DNA from: Embiotoca jacksoni
Lineage: Eukaryota; Chordata; Actinopteri; Embiotocidae
Reading direction: 5' to 3'
Length of the DNA stretch: 64,000 nucleotides
Assembly (NCBI GenBank): GCA_022577435.1
Contig: JAKOON010000011.1
Coordinates: forward strand, 14,060,318 to 14,124,317
The translations under genes were made by a program, and so were the position numbers. Below, piece by piece: positions 1-55,012 of this stretch. Numbering within the stretch: the first letter of the stretch is position 1; each line of letters opens with the position of its first letter. The notes under the pieces are model-generated. The model did not search any database. It was not told where the DNA came from and saw nothing but the letters and a program-made list of their open reading frames with translations.

Positions 1-3000
1 TGTTTAGGTTGTTTTAAGAGAGCAAGCAGATATTTTAGTTGCTAATCAGTGCTCATCTGCTGCAAATGAAACAGTAGTTACTTTTTTTTTTCTTTTTTTT
101 TTTCAATAGAGACTGGGTGACGTTATCTTTAGCAAAGTTCAGCTTGTGACCTCCAGCATTGATGTTTTTCTGGTGGGTGTCGAAAGCTTGTGTTTTCTTT
201 TCCAGTGTGTTGTTCAGAAGCCAGAGTCCATCAACAAAATGACCCCCCCCCCCCTCCCCGCCCCCACCGAGTTCCCTGTTCACCCTTATTTCCGAGCGTG
301 TTTGCCAAGAAAAACCATCATTCGATGCCCATCCTTTGGCTCTGAGTGGTGTTCGGGGAAATAAATGTCTGCGGTTGGTCTGAGGGAACACAAGTGGGAC
401 CGATGGAGAGCTCGGCCTCCCCGCAAGGGGACGGCGGGTGAGCTAAAGTGGCTGAGGTGAAGCTGAAGCAAACACAGCGGCTCCTGTATCAGCCAAAGCA
501 AAGCAAAAGGCCTCCTTATCCTGTATCCTGTTTGCTGATATCATTTTTTTTTTTTTTTTTTTTTTAATCAGAGAAAGACTATAAGATCATATTGAAGGAG
601 ATCGGAGGGGAGGGTTTCGGTGTTGAGAAAAAAAAACATGTCGAGGATTGCGAGGGGAAGCTGGAGCAGCAGGTTCGCAAGCAGAGGAGCCAAAAATTTT
701 GGGTCACACTCTGGAAAGAATGAGGAGCTCTCTCTACCCCGCTGATATCAGCGTTGGAACGGCAGCCCGCATGACATCATTCAGAGGTTTCCTTGGTATC
801 TGCTGATAGGCTGTCGTGGGCTGATGGTGTGAACGGGAGGGGGGAAGGGGTTGGATGTGGGGGCGGGAGGGGGGTGTGTGTGAATGAGTGGTTGACAGGG
901 ATGAGGAAAAGACGGAGGTTAAGAGACATACAAGATTAGAGATGGAATATTAAATATGATAAGGCAGTAGTGTGCAAAGCGTTGGGAAGCCTTTAATGGG
1001 ACCGGGATGAGGGAAGTTGCGGGGCTCCCACAGTGCCGCCAGAGCCAGGAAAAAAGTAGTAAAAAACATGCAACACATGCGCTCGATGCTCGTAATGAGC
1101 TTTAATATCCTAATGATCCCTGATGAGTTTTAAACATCCTGTTTCCTCAGCTTCTCTTCGTACTCCCACATGTTTCAGTCATCTAAGGTAAAAGACTTGA
1201 CAGGATGTTTTATTTTCGCAGAGGACTCTCCAAATACGATTTAAGCCCATTTTGGCTCTGTTTCTACTTCGACAGTTGTTGACTTGGCCTCTGTTTCAGC
1301 GTGTTGTTTTTGTTTTGTCTGTTGGTAGCTTCACTCAGGAGGTCTAAAGCTTTTGAATCTGTGGCTCTAATTTTTTTTTTTTTTTTTTTAGTCCAAATGT
1401 ACCCGGCTTTAGATTTGTGTTGTAAAACCCGAAATAAAGCCGACAGGGTGTGAAAAAGCAGTAACAGTTCACTCACTGTTTAATGCATGAATAATGGCTT
1501 CTCTCCTGGAGCCCCATTTAGAGGAGGCGTGGAAATTTGATGCCCTGCTCGGGCGTTCGCGGTCTCTGTCTGGTGCAAAACATATGAGGGCTGCATTTAA
1601 GGCTAATGTTTCCATAAAAACCTGGTACGGTAGATCTGATGTCACATGGACAGAGTTAGTGGTCTTCTAAAAACGTAACAACAATCGTTTATTTAGGTCT
1701 CCAGGTGTGTAAAACTGTACAATAGAATACCGTTTAAGGCCCGTCTGTTCATATGTTTTGAATCTCAGCAGTTACGCAAGGTTTCCTACTTCGCCAGTGT
1801 CACACAGACTATTTTTCTTGCGCAGACATTACATTGTACGTTGGATTGTTTGCTTATTTCCCCCCAAATTTGGACCAAAAAAAATGCTCCGGCCAGTGTA
1901 TTCTGTGTCATTTCCTGTTGTATTCTGACAGGTTTTGTTTTGAAGTTGTGGGTCGTAGCAGGAGTCAGAAGTTTTGTCTTCGAAAACCTCCAAACTGCCC
2001 TTTTAAAGTACGATCCACGACGACCGTTATGATTTATTTTTACCATCCTTTTTCTCATTACTTTCGAAGTGCACTGCAGACTCTTATTTAGCTCTTATTT
2101 AGAAGTTTGACGGCAGACGATGGTGGCTTATTGACACGCGTCAAACAGTTCAGACTAGTTTAGGAAGTAGGTACCTGAGGCAAGATAACAAGAGTCTCCC
2201 TCAGTCATATTACACTCTGCTGGCTGACACCTGAAGCGGTCTAAAATAAGATAAATCCCACCCTCATGGAGGTTGTGATTTTTTTTTAAATCTTTGTCAT
2301 GCTGTTGAACTGTATTGTTTTCTACGCAGAGGTGTTTCTGTTATTTAGCCCACTTTCACTGATATAAATGACGTGGACATAAAACAATAAAAAAACAAAA
2401 CAGCTGATAGTGTGAGGCAAAGTAATTCAGCACCATTATTCTTTTAAAACAGTTTTAAGTGTATTTCTTCTGAAGTGTCATGAACAGATGTGTGTGGTTT
2501 TCCTGTCAGACTGCAGTTTTCCGACTGATAAAATCGAGTCAGTGGGGGAATCAGTGTACTTGAATTTGATCTCTAGACTCCCTGTGTGAACTGCAGTCTG
2601 TCCCAACTGGATTTAGACACGCAAATTAGTCCAGATGTTTCTGCAAAACACGCTACTTTGAGGTATTAGGTCATATTTTATACATAATTATTACAGATTA
2701 AATTGGAAATATTTCCAGCTGTGTTTTCCACCGTGTTGGATAAAAACGGACTTCTATCTTGTCCAAGGTGTATGTCATGCCTCAGTGACAGAGCACACTA
2801 CATTTATACATTTCAGACTAGACCTCAGCAGCCCTGAGGAAGATGGAGTTTCCACCACGGATAACTCATGTCAGATGTTTGTCTTTTCTCCTCCTCATTC
2901 CTTCACTGTGTCAGCAGGCCCCGAAGTGTGCCCTCAGCACATTTCATTTTTTTTCAATGTAGATTTCAGCAAATGGCCAAACCAAACACCCAGAATCTAC

Positions 3001-3350
3001 GTGCGCTCCGATTTCCACGAGAAGAAACGGGAAAATGGGGGAAAACGGCTGCCCGCAGTCCCACCGAGACGTGGGATTAAAATCTTATACATTACAGAGT
3101 GTGATGGAGGCAGGGAGGGTTGAAGCGGTGGAGAGGATCTAACCTACAAACAGGGCAGAGGTGAGGGAATGGTTAAGGTGCTGTGTGGAGGATAAGTGGG
3201 GTGGCAGACGGGCCTGTTGCTCTTGGCAGCGGCTCTGAGCCTTCAGACTGCACTTTGGTCTGGAGGCGGGTGGGGGGTGAGGGCTGATGTCTGGTAAAGG
3301 TTTAAATCCCTGCATTGCATGTACATCTGCATTGCAAGCACTTGTGCAGC

Positions 3351-3363
3351 TGTGTGTGCGTGC

Positions 3364-3437
<74 letters not shown>
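3351..3437. repeat. (GT)n microsatellite
   Basis: GT tract with a few GC interruptions at its 5' end. Confidence 0.95.
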
Positions 3438-3438
<1 letters not shown>

Positions 3439-4367
3439 GATTTATTGCCTCTGCGCGGCTCGCTGACCTCTGTGGTGTGTTGTTTGGTTTGTGCGGTTAG
3501 CCCTGGAGAATGGCACTGGGAGGCAGCGTGCCAGCGTGGGGTTGGCTGGCAGTGGGGGACCGAAGGCCTGGCTCCAGAGCTCAAGGGGTTGACTGTGTAA
3601 ATATGTTGGGAAAGCAGCTCGGACCTCCCAAGGTCTTATCCTGCATCTGATGGGCGGGCAGGACCTACCACGTTTTCCTTTTCGCCGACATCTGACCAGG
3701 GAAAAATGACGAAAACTTCATTTTTTTCTTCCTCAGGCTGCCGTCTTAGTCTCGTGTGACAAAAACGGAGCCACGGTCAGGTGTCCCTGGGGATATGGAG
3801 GAATTATAATTGTAGGGATTGTGCTGTTTATTTCGTGGTGTGCTGCTCAAAGCTCAAGAAAGAGCAAATGGCACGGGAGTCCATCCACCTCAAACGGATT
3901 GGCAGACCAGTCCAAATACCTCATGCTTCAAGTAATGTGTATGTAGATTAAAAAAAATTAAATAAATCGATACGTTTTAGCTCCTTAATTACACCCCATT
4001 CGTTCACATTCACTGTTGTGATGATTTTTTTTAATGCCGCACCACTTTTGCTTTCCACTCCCTGCATCATATTCTTGAATTGAGGAGAGGGAAGGCGGTG
4101 AACTTGGTCCACTCAGCGTGATTGTGGGTCAGATTCATCTGTGGAGACAGATGTTTAGCTGTGTGCTCACCGGAGCTCACTCCTGCCCCCATCTGGACAC
4201 AGCTGGAAAATATAGCAGGGCTTTGTGTGTGTGTGTGTGTGTGTGTGTGAAAACCTAAAAAAGCTTGAAAGATGATGTGAATGCGGAAACAATATTGATC
4301 ATTGTTCTGCTTTCAAAATCTAGTTGCAAACTTCATCCTTACAAATCACCTGTGGATGATGTTTTTA

Positions 4368-4371
<4 letters not shown>

Positions 4372-4447
<76 letters not shown>

Positions 4448-4454
4448 CGCGCGC
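4372..4454. repeat. (GT)n/(GC)n microsatellite
   Basis: About 29 GT units run into alternating GCGCGC, a purine-pyrimidine alternation with Z-DNA potential. Confidence 0.95.
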
Positions 4455-4775
4455 AAGTGTCTTCAACATGAAGTGTGTGTCAAGTGAGGTCAGCCGGTAG
4501 CTCGCAGCCACAGGCCATGGTGATGGCTTCTCCAACCAGAGCGTGCAAACACGAAGGGGGCGGGGGAGGGGCTTTGGCCGGGAGAGGAGTCGTATTTCAG
4601 CCGCGTCCGAGGAGATGCTGACAGCGGCGGCCCTGTTATTGTCTGAAAAACTCTGCCTTAAGCACCACTCTGATGTGCCACATGATGCTCCGCAGTGAAA
4701 AATGTCACCGTCCCCTCCTGGAGCAGGGAAGCTGATTGCATGTGTTTTATGGTTCCCTCAGAGGCTATAATACCA

Positions 4776-4778
<3 letters not shown>

Positions 4779-4837
<59 letters not shown>
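4779..4837. repeat. (GT)n microsatellite
   Basis: Uninterrupted GT tract of about 29 units, 325 bp after the previous tract. Confidence 0.95.
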
Positions 4838-4838
<1 letters not shown>

Positions 4839-7345
4839 TTGTTTTTTTTATCATATACTCTGATGTTGCCCTGTTTGGGTGTGGGATTGGCTGTCTGCAT
4901 TTGCATGTATTGCTGCATATCAATCATGTCATATCAGGCATATTTTGGGTCTGGAGTCATGTGTCATTTATGACTTTCGAGGTGAAGAATAAGCTGTAAT
5001 TTCTTGTTCTTTTTAAGTTGAGGTTTCAACCAATCAGGCCTTATTACAAGCTGAATCCCTGACTCCGCATGTACATTGGCTGCGATGCAATTTCCTACAT
5101 CAAAATATAAAAATATAGCCTCCCATTTACAGTAACGGGGTAAATATCTCACGCTTTAATGGGGCCGCTGGATCCAAATTTTTCACCCGCTCAGCGCCGG
5201 AATACAAAATGATAAAATATAGGAATTATTTACTGCTTCCTTACATCTGTAAAACAGCAGCTTATATCACGTTTGGCAGTTGAGTGACGGGCGTTGAAAG
5301 GAGCAGCTCGCACTGAAAGGGAGGAAATCAGAAGCAGCTTTAGTGGTCGTCACGGCGGATCGAGGCGGCGACAATAGTTTTACTGTGAAGGTGGGCAGCT
5401 TTCACGTAAAGCTTTAGCATGTAATGCAGATTGTTTGCTCCATATGTGATCAGAATGAGAATGCATGCATGTCAAATCAATTACATTCGATGATTATATA
5501 TACTTGTATGCATAAAACTGTCGATAAAAATTAAAGGGGCGCTGCGTAGATTTAAAAAATATGTTTGTTATCATCAGGATTATCTCAAATGTACATTTTA
5601 TAATAGAAAATCTGCATCCTAGATTGTTGAGGAGGTTGATAGATGTCAGAATTCAGCAGGCAGGGAGGGTCTAATAAAGAGATGCATTATGGAAAACTGT
5701 GTTATTGCGTTGTACCAATAAAGCAGAAAAGTCGCCTGCGTTCATTTTAACCATTATTTGTCTTTGTTCCTTGAGTTCCTCCTTAAATATATGTTTGTTT
5801 ATAACTTTGTTTTTTTGCATGTCAAAGTTAACTTGGTTTTATTTGTGCTCAGTTTCTGGCTTGACTTTTTATAGCCACGAGTTTTAATGCAGAATAAAAC
5901 TTCAGACGTCTGGAACGGGTCGTCCTGACTTTTTTTTTTTTCTCGCCTTTGGTTATATAGTTCAGCACCATCAGATGTAGCCATCGTCTCCTCTTCTCTG
6001 CCTCTTTCATTCTCTGTGCGCGCATCACACATCATTAAACACGTTCTGCTGTGATGCTCTCAGCGCTGCGTGGATGTTCTCATTAAAGCTAATCAGATAT
6101 ATGATTAATTAGCTCATCTCTGGCGAAACGTCAGGCCGCGCCACTCGTGGTCATAATCTACCCTGACGTTCCTCCAGGAGAAAAAGTAAAAGAAAAAAAA
6201 AAGAAAAAAGAGAGAGAGAGAGAAGTGCAGGAATGGCATGTGAATGCTCCAGACTGTTTTGTTGTGCCTGTGGTAGGGGGTGGGAGGGAGGGAGACAACT
6301 TATTTCTTATTGAGTGTGACCTCATTTCAGACACTGAACCCCCGTCATTCTCCCTTTGAGCGCAGCCGGGAGTCACGATTTTGCTCGAATAAGGAAGACA
6401 AGAGCATCGAACTGATGCCGGCCTGCATACAGATTGTGATTTGTGCCTCACAGGGAAGCCGTTTGAAAGTTTTCCTGGGAGCTCATAGCCGGGAGTAATA
6501 ACTCCTCCAAGTCCCTCTCTTGTTGGAGGAGGAAGGCATTTGTTTGCCTGCAGCCACCATAAACCCGGCGCTGATAACATAAGCCAAGGTCGGAGCAGGC
6601 GAACGTCATCCCGTGAAGGGTTTTGCCAGGGTTCTTAAAGGCTCCGAGGCTGGGAGGTCTGTGCGGTGTGTTCGAGTGTAGTCGGGAGATTTGGTGCTCC
6701 TCGGTGAACTGTCACTGGTTAGACTGCAAATGCCATCCATTTCGTGATTTGTCAGAATAATTTTTTTTTTTTTTTTGTTGAAAAGCAGCAATCCATTGAG
6801 AGTTTCAGCTGGAAAGACGATGCGGAGGGAGTTCAGACTTTTTTTTTGGCAAACGGACATAATTAAAACCACTTTTTTTTTTATCCTCCACAGCGGTCCG
6901 TTCCCCAAGCTTGCTGTGTTTGATAGATGTTGAATGACGTCACTGCATTTGGACGTGTTTGGATAGATGCAGTGCAGCGTTTGTTTGGTGCCATGTGCAT
7001 TCTTCTCCAAAAACATGTGGCAAACACACCCAGCTCCCCGTGTAGCCTGGGGATCCTTCAGAGCCTCTGCTTCCTCTTTTTTCTTCTCTCTCTATCAGTC
7101 TCCTCTGATTCTGTCTCTTTTTGTTTTCTCTCTCTTAAATCTCGCTCTTCTGCTTCTGCTTCACCCCCCCCCACGTCTCAACTCAGTATATACATGCAGC
7201 CCTTTCAGTTAAATAGGCGCAGATCAGCTGTCTGTATTTGCAAGTCTGCTCCTGTACGACCTCGTCGCCTTTCACAATCTCATGTCCTATGCAGATTGGG
7301 GCTGGCCTTATGTGATCTTTTAAAATCATTCATCTGGCTAAAGAC

Positions 7346-7347
<2 letters not shown>

Positions 7348-7414
<67 letters not shown>
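7348..7414. repeat. (GT)n microsatellite
   Basis: About 33 GT units, 570 bp upstream of the first visible exon. Confidence 0.95.
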
Positions 7415-7415
<1 letters not shown>

Positions 7416-7986
7416 TGCTGTCATCTACAGCTACAGTCAGCCAGTTGCTCTGTGTTCTCTTGTAACTCCTCATTGTTTACTGTAAGCTTCTTTTTTTCTC
7501 CCCTCACACTTAAAAAATGGCACTCTTGGACTCGGGACAAAGTTCTTCATCATTTGGTCACCCAAAGATTTCCCCACTCGCTTCACTTTCAGTTTAAGGA
7601 CTTCCTGTTCTCAAGTATTTTTGAAAAGAAACATGTTTTAATCTGGCTTTCTAGTGTTTATCATCCTGATTAAAAATGTAAAACAATTTATTTATCACTT
7701 GTGTTTTTCTTCTTATAATTCTTCTTACAATGTTGTTACAAACGTTACAAAGTTCTTCATTTTATTTAACTGACATTTTTTAATAGTCTTTCCTTGTTTC
7801 TAATCTTATTGTTCTGTTTGTATGCCTGTGGATTCATTTGGTTCAGTTGAGTTGAGTTGCTGCAGTATCACATGTGTTGATGCTATTACGTTCCCCCAAA
7901 CGGGTCAAATACTGTCCGAACATCGCCTCGACTCTTATCTGTGTCCAATGAGATTCTCACGACTTCCTGTTTCTTGTCGTTTCCAG

Positions 7987-50158
<42,172 letters not shown>

Positions 50159-51078
50159 GACTTTTTTTTAACTGAGCAAATGGAGAAAAAAAAAAAAAAA
50201 AAAAAGCATATTTTTTTTTGTTTTCTCAGAAAAATAAAAACAAAAAAAACAATTGAAAAAAAATAGGACAATTCTATTTGTAAAAAAAAAAGTTACTTTT
50301 TTTTTTTTTTCCATAAAGCAACAAGTACGAGTAAAATGAAATCAAGTTGAGAATACGGTGAAATTCTATAGGAATAGAGGAAATAACCTTGAAACCTCAG
50401 TGTGCCTTCTCCATCACATGCAAGTTTTGAAACTGGATGTCAGATCGTGCCTCCTACACAGCACACTCGCACACACGCAGCCTAGCCCCGTGTCATCACA
50501 CTCGATTTTGAACAACGAAGGCGACCCTGAGAGCTGCAGCCGTTCCAGACGGTCGCAGTATTTGCCACGGACTCCATCTGATTTGGCTCTTTTCTTCTCT
50601 TTAGTTTTTGATCTCGTGTTTGGTTTTTTTCCCCCTTCATCTCCCCCCGCCGGCTTTTTTTTTTCTCCCCCCCCCCCCCCTCACTTTGTCTTTTCTTTGG
50701 TTCTTGTTTGCTCATTCACTACGGGAGCTTTTCGTTTGTGCATAATTGTCTCCCCATTCTCTTGGAATGGACCTTATATATATAAATATATATAAATGAT
50801 TTTTATGTTTGTAAGTACATTCTGTATATTTTTTTTTTTTTCCTGGTTATGTTTTATTGCTTCTGGCTTCAAAACATGCATGTGACTTTTATTAATTATG
50901 AGGTAGGAGACCACGGATGCGGGGATAAACGTTAAGAAAAAAAAAAATTTGTAGAAACAAAAGTGAGGAAATTCGACTTGTAAAATTGAAAGAGGAAAAA
51001 AAACAAAAGTAAAATTGGTACGTCCTGTCTTGTTGCAGTTGTGGAGCACACCTTGTTGTAATTTAAGAACAGAATGGA

Positions 51079-51227
51079 AATAAAAGACGAAAACAAGCTC
51101 TGTGATATTATGTGACAGTTGATTTGCAAACAAACAGAAAAAAAACAAAACAGAATACATTCCTCTTTTTGTGCCCTCTGAACTGAACCTGAACCTACCT
51201 TGGTGGCAATATCATTAACTTAATAAA
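51079..51227 (+). terminator. Proximal polyadenylation signals
   Basis: AATAAA at 51079-51084 and 51222-51227, the latter followed by cttctgtattttcttccctg, a T-rich downstream element. Use of these would give a UTR of about 1.1 kb. Confidence 0.45.
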
Positions 51228-52568
51228 CAGCTTCTGTATTTTCTTCCCTGAAATACTCATGTCTGACTACGCAGTGGGGGATGACGTCACATTTGAACGA
51301 AAACACAAGGAAATCGAAACTTAGGTGCTATTTTCTCTCTTCTGTGGTGCTATGTAATTTTTTTTTTTTTTTCTAGTTTGTGTTGTTTGAGTGGAAGAAA
51401 AAACTTGTGGTGATAATTCTCCCATCACCGGCAACCCCGACCCACCCCCCCCCCCCCTTCTTTGACTCGCTTAAAACCACCATGTCTGACGCAGGTGGAT
51501 CTTTGCTGCATCCAGGCTTCTTTTTTTTTTCTTTTTTTTTTTTTTTTAATGTTCAGCGGTGGTATTTGCATGTCATCTATCTACATATCCAGTCACAGAT
51601 AAGCGCAGCATGGCGCCGTGTGTTATCTCCTGCCTCATCGGACCGCACAGATAAGAAAACGTGCCCGACGCTTGTGCCGAAATGTTGAAATAATGGGAGG
51701 AGACTTAAGATGGGGCTGTTGGCTTCTGCATATCATTGCTTCTGTGACGCTGCATTTTTTTATTTTTTTTATTTCTTCCTTGCTGTCGGATCATCCGTGC
51801 CACATCAAACTTGATGGAGTTGAAAAGTGGACATGTTGTGATTGGGCCGAAAGCGTCCAAGAGGGATACGGTCTAAAAGTTTTGTTTGGTGTACGAGACC
51901 CTAAACACTTCTACCAAAGGTTTTATATTTAGCTTTAAGTGGCTCAAAGTGGCTTGAAATCATTTTTTTTTTTTTTTTTTTTTGTATGGGAAACAACTTG
52001 AAAAGTATATTTCTTGATTTAACCACAGTAGAAGCGAGTCGCCAGATTAGCCAGATGGAAACGTAAAAAAAGCTTGTTGGTCTTCTTTTTGTTTTTATTT
52101 GCCCTTATTGTTATAATGCTCTTTGTTCAAACTATGCACTCTCTATGCTTATGACCACTAGTATCTACCACAGAACTTTTTTTTTTTTTTTTTACAGCTC
52201 TTCATACATAAGTTTGTTTTGTTCTCCTTTTTTTTTTTTAAATCTTAAAATATGTGACTTGAACCATTTCTGTTAAGATAACTCAATATGCTTGTAGATC
52301 TTTGGCTATATTTTTCATGATGATGCAGTACAGCCCAAATTTATCACTCTGCTCTCAATAAAAAGGACAAACAATTTTTTTTTTTTTTTTTTTTTTTTTT
52401 TGTAAATTTCCAGAACCAGCAGTGGTGCTGCCATTGTTTTTTGTTTTTTTTGGTTGTTGTTTTATTTTGTAGATTTCCGTTCGTCTGTCTGTTTTTGTTT
52501 GTTTTCACAGTCTTTTGTCAAAACCTGTGTAAGGATAAGATGATAGAAGATATATTGGTTTTTATGTC

Positions 52569-52896
52569 AATAAATTCAAGTTTACTGTGGCCATCCACTC
52601 TTGTATGTCTTTTGAAGCATTAAAACCTATCTGTATGCATGAAATTGTAAAGTTTTTTCTCTTGTTATAACTTTTTTTGTAGAGCGACATGATCTCTGGC
52701 CCACGTTTTATTTCGTCGTGATACGTCCCGTTTTTTTCACTGCTGCGGATGAAAAAAAAAAAAAAAAAAAAAATCTAAAAAAAAAAATAATGTCCACGAT
52801 TGTGAAGTGGAGAGAGAAATGATGAACTTGTAACTCTACCAAAGTCAATGTTCGTTTGTAGTATATTTATTGTATTATTTAAAATAAAAGAATAAA
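52569..52896 (+). terminator. Distal polyadenylation signals
   Basis: AATAAA at 52569-52574 (followed by a GT/T-rich stretch), 52883-52888 and 52891-52896. Any of these could end the long mRNA form. Confidence 0.5.
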
Positions 52897-54599
52897 TGTT
52901 AAATGATACCATAGTGTAAGTGTAAGAGGCCCCCTCTTTACGTGACGAAAATTTACTGTCGAAAGGTCATTAATTTTTCCACATGTACACGGTATAAGTG
53001 CTGGACTCCTTTTAAATGGAGCCTCTCACGACGCGTTTGGCCACGCCCATTTAAGGCTCTACGTGTGAGAGAGAGAGAGAGAGAGAGAGAATGATTGGTC
53101 TTTAAGGTTGAAATTTCGATCATGTAAGTGCTAAATGAGTGCTTGGATGTCTGTTTAAGCTGCATATACCAGGTAAGATTTAACAGGATGTTTTAACAGC
53201 GTCAAACAGTTCTAGCGCCGCAGACGCTCCGCAAGAGGGAAGGCCTTCCGAGCTGCAGCCGTCCGCGGACGACTCCGTCCCGACGCCGCCGCCCCCCCCC
53301 CCCCTGCCCCGCCCCGCCCCGACAAAGACGGCATTTTTTTTTTTCAGACAGCTAAATGTATGTACTCCAAGCTCATTACGATCGGCAGGATGAATATTCT
53401 GTGTTAACCGCTGTACGTTGTTTTCATGCAAGCCTCCCTCCTCAGCCATCGTTATAATAAAAGATGTGTTTTAACCCCGTCACGCACCGCTCGCTTCAAT
53501 AATCTGCGGAAAAGCTTTGATCAAATCTGTGCTGGTGAAGATGACTCGCAGTGCTTCGAGTGTCTCATTAGGAGGGGGGAAAAAAAAAAAAAAAATTCAC
53601 ATTAAGCCCTGCGCAGCAAAAAAAAAAAAAAAAATGAAGCAATAAACAGAAAGTTGTTCTGCACGATACCGTGATCAATATTTAATGCCGTGTTTACAGG
53701 ATGGATTTAGGATGATCGGAATGCAGGGATTCTACCGAGGCAGCATCCTTTTAGTGAGGCAAGCTCCGACTAAAGCGAAAAAGTTAATCCCTCATCGAAG
53801 CGCAGAGCTACTTACAATGGCAGCGTTGATAAGTGGGGCATCGCGGTGGGATGGGGATGGCGGCGGAGAAGGGGGTGAGAGGCGGAGGAGGAGGAGGGGA
53901 GGGGGGGGGGGGGGTGAGACAGCCAGGTATAAGGATTTAGCTCCCTCCAAGATGTGGCAACAGGTGACATGTTTTTAAAAAAAAAAAAAAAAAAGACGAC
54001 GAGTGTAATAGGCTTGCGGAGCGTTTTTTTTTTGTTGTTGTTTTTTTGTTTTGTTTTTTTGGAGGAGCAGATTTGGGATGTGGCGGGTTTTAAGATGGAT
54101 GAAGGGATCAGTTTGGGACATGCAAATGCGCTCCAAGCAATTTGTTAGCGGAGGGAAATGTCTCGACAAATGCTAAAGTGCGCCAGGTAAAAGATTTAAA
54201 GTAGCTCAAGTCAAACAGCTCAGGGATGAACCCACAAGCAGTCGGAGCCTTTACCACGCGGCAAAAAAAAAAGGGAAAGTCCTCGAGTATCAGCAACATG
54301 TACTTCAAAGGTAAAAGTACGCATTGTGTGGAAAAATGCCACCTGTGAGCGATATATTATTTACTGTTGTAGCCGGTGGAGCTAGTTTTAACCACTTACG
54401 ACAATGTAGTCATGTGCAAAAAATGTTCAAGTTAACGTTGCCGAAGTTTTGAGGAATTAATGGAGGCCAGAATAAATCAAAGTACCCACTACTTAGTGTG
54501 TTATTAACTTATCGGCATTGCATGCTACTGTGTTTGGTCTTTTTTTTCTTTCTGCCTTTCAGTCATTTCTTCACTTTGTTCCCCGCATCACTCCCTCCA

Positions 54600-55012
54600 G
54601 CCACTAGAGGTCCTCAGTCTCACTCTCTACGGCCAATCTTCTCCCATGGCCCCGCCCACCTCACCTGCTCTCAGTTCTCTGATCTGCTCACCTGCAGTAC
54701 ACTCCCAGTCGGACACCGCTCAGCTGTGCTGAGGACTTCACGCCCTTTTGAACGCCTTTTGAAAGAAACCTCAAGACATACCTTTTTTTTTTTTTAATTT
54801 AGCATTCTGGAAATTTATTTCATGTATATTTTACACTCATTTCTATATTGTCCATATTGTCTGCCATGTCACTTATTTTATATTACCTTATTTCTTAAAA
54901 AAAAAAAAAATTCTGTTCTAAAAATGGTTAGTTCTATTTTACCGTGAAGCACTTTGAATTGCAATTTTGCACGAAAGGTGCTCTATAAATAAAGTTGACT
55001 TGACTTTATGTC
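54600..55012 (+). mobile_element. LINE or SINE 3' tail
   Basis: It ends gtgaagcactttgaattgca, then cgaaaggtgctctataaata and aagttgacttgactt, a tail widely seen on fish retroelements and their relics. Upstream phrases such as cttttgaacgccttttgaaa are typical of the same elements. No reverse transcriptase frame remains. Confidence 0.6.

Larger units (their letters stand above)
1..7986 (+). other. Intron upstream of the first visible exon
   Basis: No exon of the TSPN domain could be recognised here; the preceding exon should end in a segment like human TRILDEEVFE, and no such peptide appears in any frame. The stretch holds (GT)n tracts at 3351-3437, 4224-4249, 4372-4454, 4779-4837 and 7348-7414, several poly-T runs and otherwise unique-looking DNA. 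Enhancers may be present, but I cannot identify any from sequence alone. Confidence 0.7.
50159..52910 (+). other. col5a1: col5a1 3' UTR (approximate end)
   Basis: A long T/A-rich stretch with no ORF of note carries AATAAA at 50233, 51079, 51222, 52357, 52569, 52883 and 52891. Those at 52569 and 52883-52896 are followed by T- or GT-rich DNA and are the best candidates for distal cleavage. Many poly-T and poly-A runs of 15 to 28 bases occur. The true end needs transcript data. Confidence 0.6.

Noticed and set aside
6927..7673. Open frame of 248 codons on the + strand
   Set aside because: It is held open by a (GT)n tract read as Cys-Val repeats; no domain, and it ends in intron sequence.
1..7986. 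Missing TSPN exons
   Set aside because: I looked for the conserved TSPN peptides in all frames and did not find them; they should lie upstream of the window.
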